NCBI RefSeq assembly: GCF_005404815.1
Contig: NZ_BJDF01000010.1
Location: forward strand, 51,036-115,035
Direction of reading: 5' to 3'
Length of the DNA: 64,000 nt
Origin: Companilactobacillus huachuanensis
GTDB lineage: Bacteria > Bacillota > Bacilli > Lactobacillales > Lactobacillaceae
Positions 44,961-54,428 of the stretch are shown here, piece after piece. The notes beneath the pieces are model-generated. The model ran no database searches. It had not been told where the DNA came from and was given only the letters and a program-made list of their open reading frames with translations. How positions within the stretch are numbered: position 1 is the stretch's first letter; the number at the start of each line of letters is the position of its first letter. A program made the position numbers and the translations under genes.

Positions 44961-45086
44961 TTCTTATTAAACGAAGTTGAAAAGAAACCTCACGAGCTAG
45001 ACAAGGGAGACTTTCTCCACTTTTCATAACTATGCACTTCACATAATTACGAAAATGCTCCAGAGCCGAACCCCTTGTTATGCTCT

Positions 45087-47045
45087 CTAATCTTTATCAG
45101 TAACGTCCTTACGACTGTAGTTAGCAATATCGGCAACGACACTGTCAACGAACATCTTAGCATTTTCTGATTCGGAATCTTCTTCACCATATTTTCTAAC
45201 TGAAACTGTGGCGTTCTTTGTTTCATCATCACCAACAACGATTGTGTATGGAATCTTCATTGTTTGTGAATCACGAATCTTGTAACCCATCTTTTCATCA
45301 CGGTCATCTACTTCGGCACGGATGTTCTTAGCACGTAATTCTGCAAGAACTTCGTTAGCGTAGTCTGAATGTAATTTTTGGTTAACAGGAATGATACGTA
45401 CTTGTTTTGGAGCTAACCATGTTGGGAAGGCACCTTTGTAAATTTCAATTAGGTAAGCGATAAATCTTTCCATAGTTGAAACAATTCCACGGTGAATCAT
45501 AACTGGTCTGTGATCTTGTCCATCAGCACCAACGTATGTTAGTTGGAACTTCTCTGGTTGCATGAAGTCTAATTGAATTGTTGACAATGTTTCTTCATTA
45601 CCTAGAGCTGTCTTTGTTTGAACATCAAGTTTTGGACCATAGAATGCAGCTTCACCTTCAGCCTCATAGTACTTAAGACCAAGATCATCCATAGCACCTT
45701 TAAGCATTGATTGTGACTTGTTCCACATTTCATCATCGTCGAAGTATTTAGCAGTATTGGCTGGGTCACGATAACTTAGACGGAATGTGTAATCATTGAT
45801 ATCAAAGTCTTTATAAACTTCAACCATCAATTGTAGTGTACGTTTGAATTCTTCTTGGATTTGGTCAAGTGCAACGAATGTATGACCATCATTTAGTGTC
45901 ATTTCACGAACACGTTGTAGTCCTGACAAGGCACCTGATTTTTCGTATCTGTGCATCATACCAAGTTCAGCGATACGTAAAGGAAGATCTCTGTATGAAC
46001 GGTTGTGGTGGTTGTAAATTTGAATATGTGAAGGACAATTCATAGGACGTAGTTCAAGCATTTCGCCATCTCCCATGTCCATTGGTGGGAACATGTCTTC
46101 ACGGTAGTGTTCCCAGTGACCTGAAGTCTTGTAAGCATTCAAGTTCATAAGAATTGGTGTGTAAACGTGTTGATAACCCCAAGCAACTTCCTTATCGATG
46201 ATATATCTTTCAATAACACGACGGATTGTAGCACCATTTGGCATCCAGTATGGAAGTCCAGCACCAACTTCTGGGTCAACGAAGAATAAGTCAAGGTCAC
46301 GGCCGATTGTTCTGTGATCACGCTCTTTAATTTCAGCACGGCGTTTAAGATCAGCTTTCAATGCGTCTTCCTTGTAAAAGGCAGTAGCGTAAATTCTTTG
46401 TAACATTGGATTACTTGATTTACCTTGCCAATAAGCACCAGCAACTGAAAGTAATTCAAAGTGTTTCAAAGCTTTTAGGTTTGTAAGTACGGCGTCATAA
46501 CCGAAGTCAACAAATCCATCTAATGTGTATACAGGAATTTGAACTGATTCAATAGCAGATACTAATGATGACTTGTATGGATCGTCCTTGAACATTGCTT
46601 CAAGGCCGTTCTTGTCCATCATTGATCTTTCAATCTTGTCATTGTTCTTGATGATTTTGTTCATCAAAGCAGAAATTTCTTTCAATTGATCAACACTGAT
46701 TTGACCTGATTTACTATCAGTATCAACGTAGAAACCATCATCATTGGCTTGTTTTTCACCGAAATGAAGATCTTCTTTGAAACTCTTAGCAGCGGCAGCG
46801 AATACTAAAGCAGCTGTGTTTCTAAGTACCTTTTGTGCATCTTCTGAATCTTCAGCTGTAACGATTTCAATCTTAGCATCTTGCTTGATTGGACGTTCAA
46901 GATCAACCAAAGTATCGTTTAATTTACCAGCAACAGCTTTTTTACCTAATGATGTGCTAATTGACTTAGCAACGTCCAAGGTTGTAGTGCCTTCGTCAAA
47001 CTCCTTAACTGAATCATCTGGGAATGTTAACTTGATTTTTGACAT
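45087..47045 (-). CDS. thrS: Threonyl-tRNA synthetase
   Basis: 652 aa, full length. N-terminal TGS domain (1-62), the editing domain with [13 protein letters not shown] (a variant of HxxxH), class II core with motif 2 [14 protein letters not shown] and motif 3 [18 protein letters not shown], then the anticodon-binding domain. The thrS of some firmicutes lacks the first editing motif; here HFGEKQAND is the equivalent. It is controlled by a T-box and ends near a large terminator. Confidence 0.96.
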   Translation of the reverse strand: MSKIKLTFPDDSVKEFDEGTTTLDVAKSISTSLGKKAVAGKLNDTLVDLERPIKQDAKIEIVTAEDSEDAQKVLRNTAALVFAAAAKSFKEDLHFGEKQANDDGFYVDTDSKSGQISVDQLKEISALMNKIIKNNDKIERSMMDKNGLEAMFKDDPYKSSLVSAIESVQIPVYTLDGFVDFGYDAVLTNLKALKHFELLSVAGAYWQGKSSNPMLQRIYATAFYKEDALKADLKRRAEIKERDHRTIGRDLDLFFVDPEVGAGLPYWMPNGATIRRVIERYIIDKEVAWGYQHVYTPILMNLNAYKTSGHWEHYREDMFPPMDMGDGEMLELRPMNCPSHIQIYNHHNRSYRDLPLRIAELGMMHRYEKSGALSGLQRVREMTLNDGHTFVALDQIQEEFKRTLQLMVEVYKDFDINDYTFRLSYRDPANTAKYFDDDEMWNKSQSMLKGAMDDLGLKYYEAEGEAAFYGPKLDVQTKTALGNEETLSTIQLDFMQPEKFQLTYVGADGQDHRPVMIHRGIVSTMERFIAYLIEIYKGAFPTWLAPKQVRIIPVNQKLHSDYANEVLAELRAKNIRAEVDDRDEKMGYKIRDSQTMKIPYTIVVGDDETKNATVSVRKYGEEDSESENAKMFVDSVVADIANYSRKDVTDKD

Positions 47046-47073
47046 TGACTATTTTCCTCCTAAATTTCGATAA

Positions 47074-47325
47074 CAAAAAAATACGTCCCTGAAGTATATC
47101 CATATATTTAAATATGCACATACTTCAGGGACGTATTTCTACGCGGTTCCACCCACTTTAAAACTGTATAACAAATAACAGTTTTCACTCATTTGGTTAT
47201 AACGTAACCAACAATTATACAGTTTTAAGTGAAAGTGGTAACTCCAGTAATGGGTAAGCTTTCAGTGACCGTACCCTCCCTGAATAGAACCGAAGTGTTA
47301 TCTTTCATGGCTTTATTGAAACATT
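47074..47325 (-). ncRNA. T-box leader of thrS (Thr specifier ACC)
   Basis: T-box sequence GGGTGGAACCGCG at 47142-47153, then the terminator stem ACGTCCCTGAAGTAT/ATACTTCAGGGACGT and a T-run at 47074-47081. In stem I, TGAAAG (5' side, near 47305) pairs with CTTTCA, and the triplet directly before that strand is ACC (47237-47239), a Thr codon. Charged tRNA-Thr would favour termination. Confidence 0.93.
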
Positions 47326-47344
47326 TATTTTTATATAATGCAAG

Positions 47345-48253
47345 TTATTTTTCGAATCTTCTGTTTTGACCAGTCACAATAACTTCGTGGGATAAGTACT
47401 TAACACGCTCCATGATACGCTTTGCCTTAACTGGTTCTTCCTCACCTCGCTGGTTGATAGCAAGGTGTTTTTCCAATTCTTTCATTGAAAAATTTGATGA
47501 AAAGAATGTCGGTAAATTTTCTTGCATCCGATACTGCAAAATAACTCCCAAAACTTCATCCCTGATCCAACTGGACATTGAATCAGCACCAATGTCATCA
47601 AGCATCAAGATCTCAGCACCCTTAACTTTATTAACTTTAGCCAAGACGGTATTTGATCCAATTGAATTCTTCATTTCTACAGCAAACGTTGGAAAATGCA
47701 TCATTGTCGTGTGAACATCACTCTTAAACAATTCATTTGCAATTGCTCCGAGTAAATACGTTTTACCTACACCGAAGTCACCAGCCAAATATAAACCTGG
47801 TACAAAACCTTTTTGATTCAAATAGTTGTCGATAAAATCGAGTGACTTGCCCAATGCTTCTTGACGGCCATCTCCGTTATAATCATCCAACTTGGCGCTT
47901 CTAATATCGGAAGGCATATCCATCAAAACAAACCCATTCTCATATTGATTTCGTTTCTCACGATTCTGGGTTCTTTCATTTGGATAATAAGCCACTTCAA
48001 TATTGTGATTGCTAACAGTCAATTTAGGATAATAGTCGCGGGATAATTCACTAGCATGATTTTTGTTGTTGTAAAACTCATAAATACTGGCAGCACTTGT
48101 CGAAATAGCCTTGGAGTCTATTTTCTCACTATTGTCCTTCAAAAATTGTTGAACGTCAGGGTCTTTCAAAGCACCATTAAGAAGACGGCGATAATCCTCC
48201 GTCAAATTCTTTGAATTCAAATATTCAGCCAGTTTTTTACCTAAATTTTCCAT
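47345..48253 (-). CDS. dnaI: Primosomal protein DnaI (helicase loader)
   Basis: 302 aa. An N-terminal helicase-interaction domain (1-130) and an AAA+ ATPase domain with Walker A GDFGVGKTYLLGAI, Walker B EILMLDDIGADS and an arginine-finger region. Loads the DnaC-type replicative helicase with DnaB/DnaD. Follows dnaB by 2 nt; last gene of the operon. Confidence 0.95.
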   Translation of the reverse strand: MENLGKKLAEYLNSKNLTEDYRRLLNGALKDPDVQQFLKDNSEKIDSKAISTSAASIYEFYNNKNHASELSRDYYPKLTVSNHNIEVAYYPNERTQNREKRNQYENGFVLMDMPSDIRSAKLDDYNGDGRQEALGKSLDFIDNYLNQKGFVPGLYLAGDFGVGKTYLLGAIANELFKSDVHTTMMHFPTFAVEMKNSIGSNTVLAKVNKVKGAEILMLDDIGADSMSSWIRDEVLGVILQYRMQENLPTFFSSNFSMKELEKHLAINQRGEEEPVKAKRIMERVKYLSHEVIVTGQNRRFEK

Positions 48254-48255
48254 GC

Positions 48256-49635
48256 TTAATTATCCTTATTTCTTAGTCGATTTAAGCGATCTTGCATTTC
48301 GCTGTGACTATTTTGTTGATTCTGATTGTTTGGAACCTTCGCCTTGTACTTAGTCCAGTCAGTTGCTTGTTCCACTTTGCGATTCTTATTGTTGTTATAG
48401 CGACGTTTGGGATTACGTGGTTTTGTTTGGAAATCATTGATCCGTTTCAAGGCCTGCTCTGGGGTCTGAATATTGTTCTGTTGCCAATCATTAGCCATTG
48501 TTTCCATCAGTGGCGATGTTAACGTTGGTGAATTTTGTAGAATATAGTAAACCATAATATTCAGAACGGGTGCTGACAAGTATGTCTTCATTGCCATATC
48601 ACGCAGAGCACGAGATTCAACGGTTCCCACAAAGCCACCGCTCTTTTGCTTCTGAGCTGCCAAAAAATCGGCCGGAGTCATTGTTTTAGCTTGTTGTAAA
48701 ATCAATTGGTCAGCACGATTTAAATTGGTCTCAGCAGACTTGGGAGTCTCTTCAACAGTTGGTGCCTGTTGTTTCACTGAAATATTAGCATTTTTCTCAA
48801 AACGATCTTGAACCGAGCGCTTCAAACGTACTGGATCAATTGTATTATTGACGATATCACAAGTTTTACCAATCAAATCAATCAAGATCATTTCGTTCAA
48901 ACCATAAAAAGCATGCAGATTAAGAATCAATTCTTGATTTTCCAACAAATTATCCGGATGAATCCGATACAACTGTTGAATTCGATCAGAAATGAGTTCC
49001 CAATCTAATGGTTCAACTTCTTTGCCATTCAAACTAGGCTTTTGAGCACTAGCAGTTATCGTGAAATTACTCTTAGCATTCTTTACTTCAGTTGGTGTGT
49101 TAATCAAATCGCTATTACTCAACTGGAAGACTTCCAAAAAGTCCTTAGTAATTTCTTGTGAATTATTCAGAATCAAATCTGAATGGGCATATTTATCTGC
49201 CAATAAGCGATATTTACTATCACTAACCTGCTCATATAGAAAGATACTCATTAAATCGTCTTTGAAAAATTCATCCGGTGACAATGGTTCAAACAACTGA
49301 TAGACATAATAAGGTCCAAGGTCATCCTTCTTTTCAAACGTCCGCAACAAACCTAATGCTTCAGCTTTAATACGTGCTTCATAAAAACGCTTCAAATCAA
49401 TTCCTAAAAGGCTCAATAATTCTGCATGACTCTTACGTTGCGTAACTAGCTCTTTATTTGGTAATTTTTCCCATAGCAATAGATAGAGACTAAAAGCCTC
49501 AGTTCCTAAAATTGGCAAATATAAATCTGTTAAAACGTGGCGATCATCATCATTAAGGTGACCATTTGGCAAACACCAATAGCCTACTAGTGGTGTAAAC
49601 TTTTCTGATTCAAAATTACTTGTAGACACTGGCAT
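48256..49635 (-). CDS. dnaB: Replication initiation and membrane attachment protein DnaB
   Basis: 459 aa. Firmicutes DnaB (not the helicase): an N-terminal DDBH1-type winged helix, a second domain with the YxxxIxxxxLxxxMxxxM-like run (PVLNIMVYYILQNSPTLTSPLMETMANDW), and a basic Arg/Asn/Gln-rich tail with KPRNPKRRYNNNKNRKV. Helps load the helicase at the origin and at restart. Between nrdR (5 nt) and dnaI (2 nt). Confidence 0.93.
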   Translation of the reverse strand: MPVSTSNFESEKFTPLVGYWCLPNGHLNDDDRHVLTDLYLPILGTEAFSLYLLLWEKLPNKELVTQRKSHAELLSLLGIDLKRFYEARIKAEALGLLRTFEKKDDLGPYYVYQLFEPLSPDEFFKDDLMSIFLYEQVSDSKYRLLADKYAHSDLILNNSQEITKDFLEVFQLSNSDLINTPTEVKNAKSNFTITASAQKPSLNGKEVEPLDWELISDRIQQLYRIHPDNLLENQELILNLHAFYGLNEMILIDLIGKTCDIVNNTIDPVRLKRSVQDRFEKNANISVKQQAPTVEETPKSAETNLNRADQLILQQAKTMTPADFLAAQKQKSGGFVGTVESRALRDMAMKTYLSAPVLNIMVYYILQNSPTLTSPLMETMANDWQQNNIQTPEQALKRINDFQTKPRNPKRRYNNNKNRKVEQATDWTKYKAKVPNNQNQQNSHSEMQDRLNRLRNKDN

Positions 49636-49640
49636 CCCTC

Positions 49641-50114
49641 TTATTTCTTATCAATTTTATTGCCGTTCGCCATCATCTCTTGAACTTCTTGCATGAAACT
49701 ATTCATGTCTTTAAATTCACGATAAACACTAGCAAAGCGGATATACGTAACATCATCAACCTTGGCTAAGATTTTCATGACATGCTCACCGATAATTTGT
49801 GAACCGATTTCACTCTCACCGTTGGCTCTAATCTCGTTTTCAACTTTATCAACGATATCATTCATTTGATCCATAGTAACAGGACGCTTTTCAGCTGCAC
49901 GAACGATTCCTCGGAGCAACTTTTCACGACTGAACTCTTCACGATTTCCATTCTTTTTGATTACTAAAAGTGGCGATTTTTCTAATCTTTCAAAAGTCGT
50001 AAAACGTGTACCGCAGTATTCACATTCACGACGTCTTCTAATAGCGCGTCCCTCATCGCTTGGACGACTGTCAATTACTTTTGATGAATCATGATGACAA
50101 TGTGGACAAATCAA
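49641..50114 (-). CDS. nrdR: Transcriptional repressor NrdR
   Basis: 157 aa. An N-terminal zinc ribbon (CPHC ... CEYCGTRF, residues 3-34) and an ATP-cone domain beginning VIKKNGNREEFSREKLLRGI. Represses ribonucleotide reductase genes when dATP/ATP is bound. In the polA operon, as usual. Confidence 0.96.
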   Translation of the reverse strand: MICPHCHHDSSKVIDSRPSDEGRAIRRRRECEYCGTRFTTFERLEKSPLLVIKKNGNREEFSREKLLRGIVRAAEKRPVTMDQMNDIVDKVENEIRANGESEIGSQIIGEHVMKILAKVDDVTYIRFASVYREFKDMNSFMQEVQEMMANGNKIDKK

Positions 50115-50135
50115 AATTCCAACCTCTTTTCCAAA

Positions 50136-50729
50136 TTAAAGTTGTGACATTAGTTTTTCAAATTCTTGTTCTAGATGCTTTAAATCTCCCGAATTATCAA
50201 TTACAAAGTCAGCACGACGTTTTTTCTCATCCATCGACAGTTGGGAATTAATTCGATCTTGAGCAACTTTTTTTGACAAATCATTACGTTTCATAAGGCG
50301 ATCTAATTGAATTTCAGGACGTTCATACAGGCTGATAACGCCGTCAAAATAATTCTCATAGCCACCTTCAAACAACAATTGGATTTCAAAAATCGCAATT
50401 GTTTTACTGGTAGACTTTTTAATCAAGTCAATTGTCTCTAAAATTTTCTCTTTAATCAAAGGTCGCGTTATGTGATTGAGTTTTTGCAGTTGTTCGTTAT
50501 CGCTAAAGACGATTGACCCGAGTTTGGCACGATTTAAGGTCCCATCTGCATTCAATATTTGCTCGCCAAATTGATCAACAATCTGTTTTAGACCGATAGA
50601 GTTAGGAATAACTACCTCTCGAGCAAATGAATCTGCATCAAAAATTATGAAACCATGCTCGCGAAACATGGCTAACACCGTTGATTTACCAGCTGCAATT
50701 CCACCAGTTAATCCATAAATTTTACTCAT
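50136..50729 (-). CDS. coaE: Dephospho-CoA kinase
   Basis: Last step of coenzyme A synthesis. 197 aa from MSKIYGLTGGIAAGKST; P-loop GGIAAGKST at 9-17. The ATG overlaps the mutM stop (ATGA). The domain with RMKRND-like RLMKRNDLSKKVAQDRI binds the adenine/lid region. Confidence 0.95.
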   Translation of the reverse strand: MSKIYGLTGGIAAGKSTVLAMFREHGFIIFDADSFAREVVIPNSIGLKQIVDQFGEQILNADGTLNRAKLGSIVFSDNEQLQKLNHITRPLIKEKILETIDLIKKSTSKTIAIFEIQLLFEGGYENYFDGVISLYERPEIQLDRLMKRNDLSKKVAQDRINSQLSMDEKKRRADFVIDNSGDLKHLEQEFEKLMSQL

Positions 50730-51553
50730 TTGACAACCTGACACTTAGGACAAAAGTGTGTTCCTCGACCATTTACTTTGATTTTTTTAATCTCGGTACC
50801 ACAACGTGGACAAGGTGTCCCTTCCTTACCGTAGACCTTCAAACTATTTTGCATATTACCCTTATGACCAGTTGCATCAACATATGACCTGACAGTTGAC
50901 CCACCTGCAATTATTGCCTTTTCCATTTCTTCATTGGAAACTTCAATAATATTCTGAATGTCGATATCATTCAAATGATTAGCCGGCGTTTCGGGATGAA
51001 TCTTAACTTTCCATAATACTTCATCGACATATATGTTCCCTAAGCCGCTCATTACTGACTGATCCAACAAAACAGTTTTAATATCTTTACGATGACGCAT
51101 GATACGCGGCTTCAGATTATTAAAGGTAAATGCGTCAGAAAGCGGTTCTGGACCAAGTTTTTGAATCGATTTATTATTCTCCAAATCGTCAGTATTCCAC
51201 AGTTGCATTCGACCAAATTTTCGAACATCATTATAAATCAATTTTTGACCATTATCTAATGTAAAAATGGCATGTGAATGCTTATCAATCGCACTTGGAT
51301 CAGCCGAAATTCGATAACGACCTTCCATACGTAAATGACTGATGATTGTATACCCATTATCTAAATGTATCAACAAAAATTTAGCTCGACGACCAACATC
51401 ATCAATTGTTGCCCCTGTAACAAACTCTTTGAACTGGTCAACATCCCCAGTAATCAAATTTGGGTAACGAATCTCTACATTAGTGATTTTTCTACCCTTA
51501 ACTTGGGCTATCAAACCACGCCTAACTGTTTCTACTTCTGGCATCTCTGGCAT
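50726..51553 (-). CDS. mutM: Formamidopyrimidine-DNA glycosylase
   Basis: 275 aa. N-terminal MPEMPEVETVRRGL with the catalytic Pro2 and Glu, QSVMSGLGNIYVDEVLW of the helix-two-turn-helix, and a C-terminal zinc finger CPRCGTEI ... FCPKCQ. Removes 8-oxoguanine and ring-opened purines. Between polA (9 nt) and coaE (4-nt overlap). Confidence 0.97.
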   Translation of the reverse strand: MPEMPEVETVRRGLIAQVKGRKITNVEIRYPNLITGDVDQFKEFVTGATIDDVGRRAKFLLIHLDNGYTIISHLRMEGRYRISADPSAIDKHSHAIFTLDNGQKLIYNDVRKFGRMQLWNTDDLENNKSIQKLGPEPLSDAFTFNNLKPRIMRHRKDIKTVLLDQSVMSGLGNIYVDEVLWKVKIHPETPANHLNDIDIQNIIEVSNEEMEKAIIAGGSTVRSYVDATGHKGNMQNSLKVYGKEGTPCPRCGTEIKKIKVNGRGTHFCPKCQVVK

Positions 51554-51562
51554 ATTATCAAC

Positions 51563-54220
51563 CTACTTTGCTTCATACCAAGTTTTCCCGTGAGCAGTTT
51601 CAACCTTCAATGGCACATCAAGTTTGACTGCTGAATCCATCACGCTTGGTACTAATTTTTCTAAAGTTTTGATTTCAGATTTTGGAGCTTCAAAAATCAT
51701 TTCATCATGTACTTGTAATAGTAAATTGGCTTGAAGATTTTCTTCTTTAAGCTTCTTTTGCATATTGATCATGGCCACTTTGATAATATCAGCGGCACTA
51801 CCTTGAATTGGCGTGTTCATTGCCGTTCTTTGAGCAAAGTTTCTGATATTAAAATTACTTGAATGAATATCTGGTAAATAACGACGACGGTGCATAATTG
51901 TTTCCACATAACCATTCTCACGAGCATACTTAACAATATCATCCATATACTTCTTAACACCAGGATATTGTTCAAAATATGACTCAATAAAGGCTGCAGC
52001 TTGCTTTCTAGTAATACCGATATTTTGTGACAAACCATAGTCGCTAATTCCATAAACAATTCCGAAGTTAGTGGCCTTGGCCTGCCGACGCATATTTGGC
52101 GTTACGTCATCAGTACTGTTTAGACCAAAGATTCTCATCGCCGTATGGGCATGAATATCATAGTCTTCTTTGAAGGCTTCTTGCATATGTTCATCACCTG
52201 AAATATGAGCTAAAACACGCAATTCAACTTGTGAATAGTCAGCTGAAAAAATCTCCCAATCATCATGTTGCGGAACAAATGCTTTTCTGATCTGCTTACC
52301 TTCATCAATTCGAATCGGGATATTTTGCAAATTAGGTTCAATTGATGACAAACGGCCAGTCTGTGTCAACGTCTGTAAATAAATCGTATGAATCTTATTA
52401 TCAGGTTGTACAAATTTTTGCAAGCCAACAACATAAGTTGATTGAATTTTTGAAATTTGACGATACTCCAAAACCATTTGTACAACAGGCGACTTATCCT
52501 TCAGCTTATCTAGAACATCGACTGAAGTTGAATAACCTGTCTTAGTCTTTTTAACAACGGGTAACTTCAAATCTTCAAACAAAACAACACCCAGTTGTTT
52601 AGGTGAATTGATATTGAATTCTTTTCCTGCCTCTTGATAAATTTTTTGTTCAATTTCAGCCAAACGAGTAGCAAAACTGTTTTCCATTTCCTTTAATTTG
52701 GAAACTTCAACCGTCACACCTTTTATTTCCATATTTGCCAAAACAATTGACAATGGCAATTCAATCTCATCATAAAGACTGTCTTGATCATTTTGCTTAA
52801 GTTCGGCCAACATTTTATCTTTCAAGCCATCAATAACCTGAGCCTTTTGAGCAAGGAAATTCAACAACACATCAGTATCTTCAGGGACTGCTTTTTTCAC
52901 GCCCTTGCCATAAAATTCATCTTCGGAAGGCAAACTAAGATTATAATTCTTAGCTACCAAACCGATATCTTGCTTGTTGTCATTGGTATCAAGCAAATAT
53001 GCAACCAACAACATATCGAAACTGATACCATCCAAATCACAACCATAACGATGTAATAACGCAATCGTTCGCTTGTTATCAAAGAGGTACTTCTCTTTAG
53101 ATTTATCGACCAACCAGGTTTTCAAATCAGTATTTTCTAAGATGGAAACATCTGCTGTTCCATAATAGTCTTTACCATCCGAAATCACGATTCCGACAAT
53201 TGGTGCCAAGTGATAATTCTCACCGAATCCCTCAACAATCAACGTTTGTGGCTGAGTATTCTGAACTATTTTTGCAACCGCAACTTCATCCAGAACTTGG
53301 ACTTTGATATCTGCCAAAGCTTCAGAAGTATCTTCTTGAGGCACGTCCATTCGGTCGAGGAACGTCTTGAAATTCATTTTTTGATAAAACTGAATCAATT
53401 CTTCTTGATTATCACCGTGATATTCGAGATCACCAACTGTTATTTCAACTGGTGCTTCCAAATTAATTGTGGCTAATTTTTTACTCAAGTATGCTTGATC
53501 TTTATCATTAATTAAATGCTCTTTTAACTTGCTTTTCTTCATTTCGTCGACATGATCATAAATACCTTCAACACTGCCGTACTCATTGATTAACTTGATA
53601 GCAGTCTTTTCACCGACTTTTTCAACCCCAGGATAATGATCTGAAGTATCGCCCATCAAACCTTTCATATCGATAATTTGCTTAGGTGTAATGCCTAATT
53701 TTTCTTGAACATGCTCCGGGGTGTACGCTTCCGTTTCCGCTACACCTTTGACATTAACTTTGACGGTAACTTTATCAGTTGTTAACTGAGTCAAATCCCG
53801 ATCACCCGTGATAATCGTCACATCCATCCCATCAGCTTCAGCTTTACGTGACATTGTTCCAATAATATCGTCCGCTTCATAGTCAGGCAAATCATAAGTT
53901 TTAATACCGCGATAACTCAACATTTCCTGAATCAATGGTAACTGTTCCATCAATTCTTGTGGAGTTTTAGCACGAGTACCCTTATATTCCTCAAACATCT
54001 TAGTTCTAAAAGTAGTCTTACCAGCATCAAAAGCAACCAAAACATGAGTTGGCTTTTCATCTTTTAAAACCAATTCCAACATGTTATTAAAGGCGTAAAG
54101 TGCGTTCGTGTGAATACCTTCGCCTGTGACAAATTTATCCAAGACATTGTGCATGGCAAAGAAAGCCCGAAATGACACACTATTTCCATCTATTAAAAGC
54201 AATTTTTTATTTTTTGACAT
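51563..54220 (-). CDS. polA: DNA polymerase I
   Basis: 885 aa from MSKNKKLLLIDGNS; TTGGAG precedes the ATG and the 36 upstream codons are spurious. 5'-3' exonuclease domain (1-300, DGNSVSFRAFFAMHN, DYEADDIIGT), a 3'-5' exonuclease-like domain (about 305-475) in which the catalytic acidic residues look replaced (LIVEGFGEN instead of DxE), and a polymerase domain with motif A SADYSQVELRVLAH, motif B RRQAKATNFGIVYG and motif C LLQVHDEM. Loss of proofreading is usual in Gram-positive PolA. First gene of the repair/replication operon. Confidence 0.97.
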   Translation of the reverse strand: MSKNKKLLLIDGNSVSFRAFFAMHNVLDKFVTGEGIHTNALYAFNNMLELVLKDEKPTHVLVAFDAGKTTFRTKMFEEYKGTRAKTPQELMEQLPLIQEMLSYRGIKTYDLPDYEADDIIGTMSRKAEADGMDVTIITGDRDLTQLTTDKVTVKVNVKGVAETEAYTPEHVQEKLGITPKQIIDMKGLMGDTSDHYPGVEKVGEKTAIKLINEYGSVEGIYDHVDEMKKSKLKEHLINDKDQAYLSKKLATINLEAPVEITVGDLEYHGDNQEELIQFYQKMNFKTFLDRMDVPQEDTSEALADIKVQVLDEVAVAKIVQNTQPQTLIVEGFGENYHLAPIVGIVISDGKDYYGTADVSILENTDLKTWLVDKSKEKYLFDNKRTIALLHRYGCDLDGISFDMLLVAYLLDTNDNKQDIGLVAKNYNLSLPSEDEFYGKGVKKAVPEDTDVLLNFLAQKAQVIDGLKDKMLAELKQNDQDSLYDEIELPLSIVLANMEIKGVTVEVSKLKEMENSFATRLAEIEQKIYQEAGKEFNINSPKQLGVVLFEDLKLPVVKKTKTGYSTSVDVLDKLKDKSPVVQMVLEYRQISKIQSTYVVGLQKFVQPDNKIHTIYLQTLTQTGRLSSIEPNLQNIPIRIDEGKQIRKAFVPQHDDWEIFSADYSQVELRVLAHISGDEHMQEAFKEDYDIHAHTAMRIFGLNSTDDVTPNMRRQAKATNFGIVYGISDYGLSQNIGITRKQAAAFIESYFEQYPGVKKYMDDIVKYARENGYVETIMHRRRYLPDIHSSNFNIRNFAQRTAMNTPIQGSAADIIKVAMINMQKKLKEENLQANLLLQVHDEMIFEAPKSEIKTLEKLVPSVMDSAVKLDVPLKVETAHGKTWYEAK

Positions 54221-54388
54221 ATATTCTCCAATAAAACCGAAATTAACTAATTCTATTTTAACAAATACTGCTGTGTTGTAACAGATTAGCGGTAGTTTAT
54301 TTGTGAATGCAGTTTTCAAAGTCTGCAAATATTAACCTCCGTGACTTAAAAAGATCCGAGATAATAATTATTATTGACATTAAGTCAA

Positions 54389-54426
54389 AGAGACACTGTA
54401 ATCCAAAATTGAATTACAGTGTCTCT
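54389..54426. repeat. Dispersed hairpin family H, copy H3 (terminator of the MFS gene)
   Basis: Arms AGAGACACTGTAAT / ATTACAGTGTCTCT around CCAAAATTGA, with outer TTAAGT/ACTTAA extending the stem. It lies 3 nt after the MFS stop codon. Core shared with H1 and H2. Confidence 0.8.
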
Positions 54427-54428
54427 AC

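Noticed and set aside
54221..54328. 36-codon N-terminal extension of PolA
   Set aside because: The extension has no ribosome binding site, and the normal N-terminus has GGAG directly before its ATG.
29649..54426. The H hairpins as a CRISPR-like or phage attachment repeat
   Set aside because: Copies are single, tens of kilobases apart and each is palindromic with an A/T tail; no spacer array and no integrase gene.
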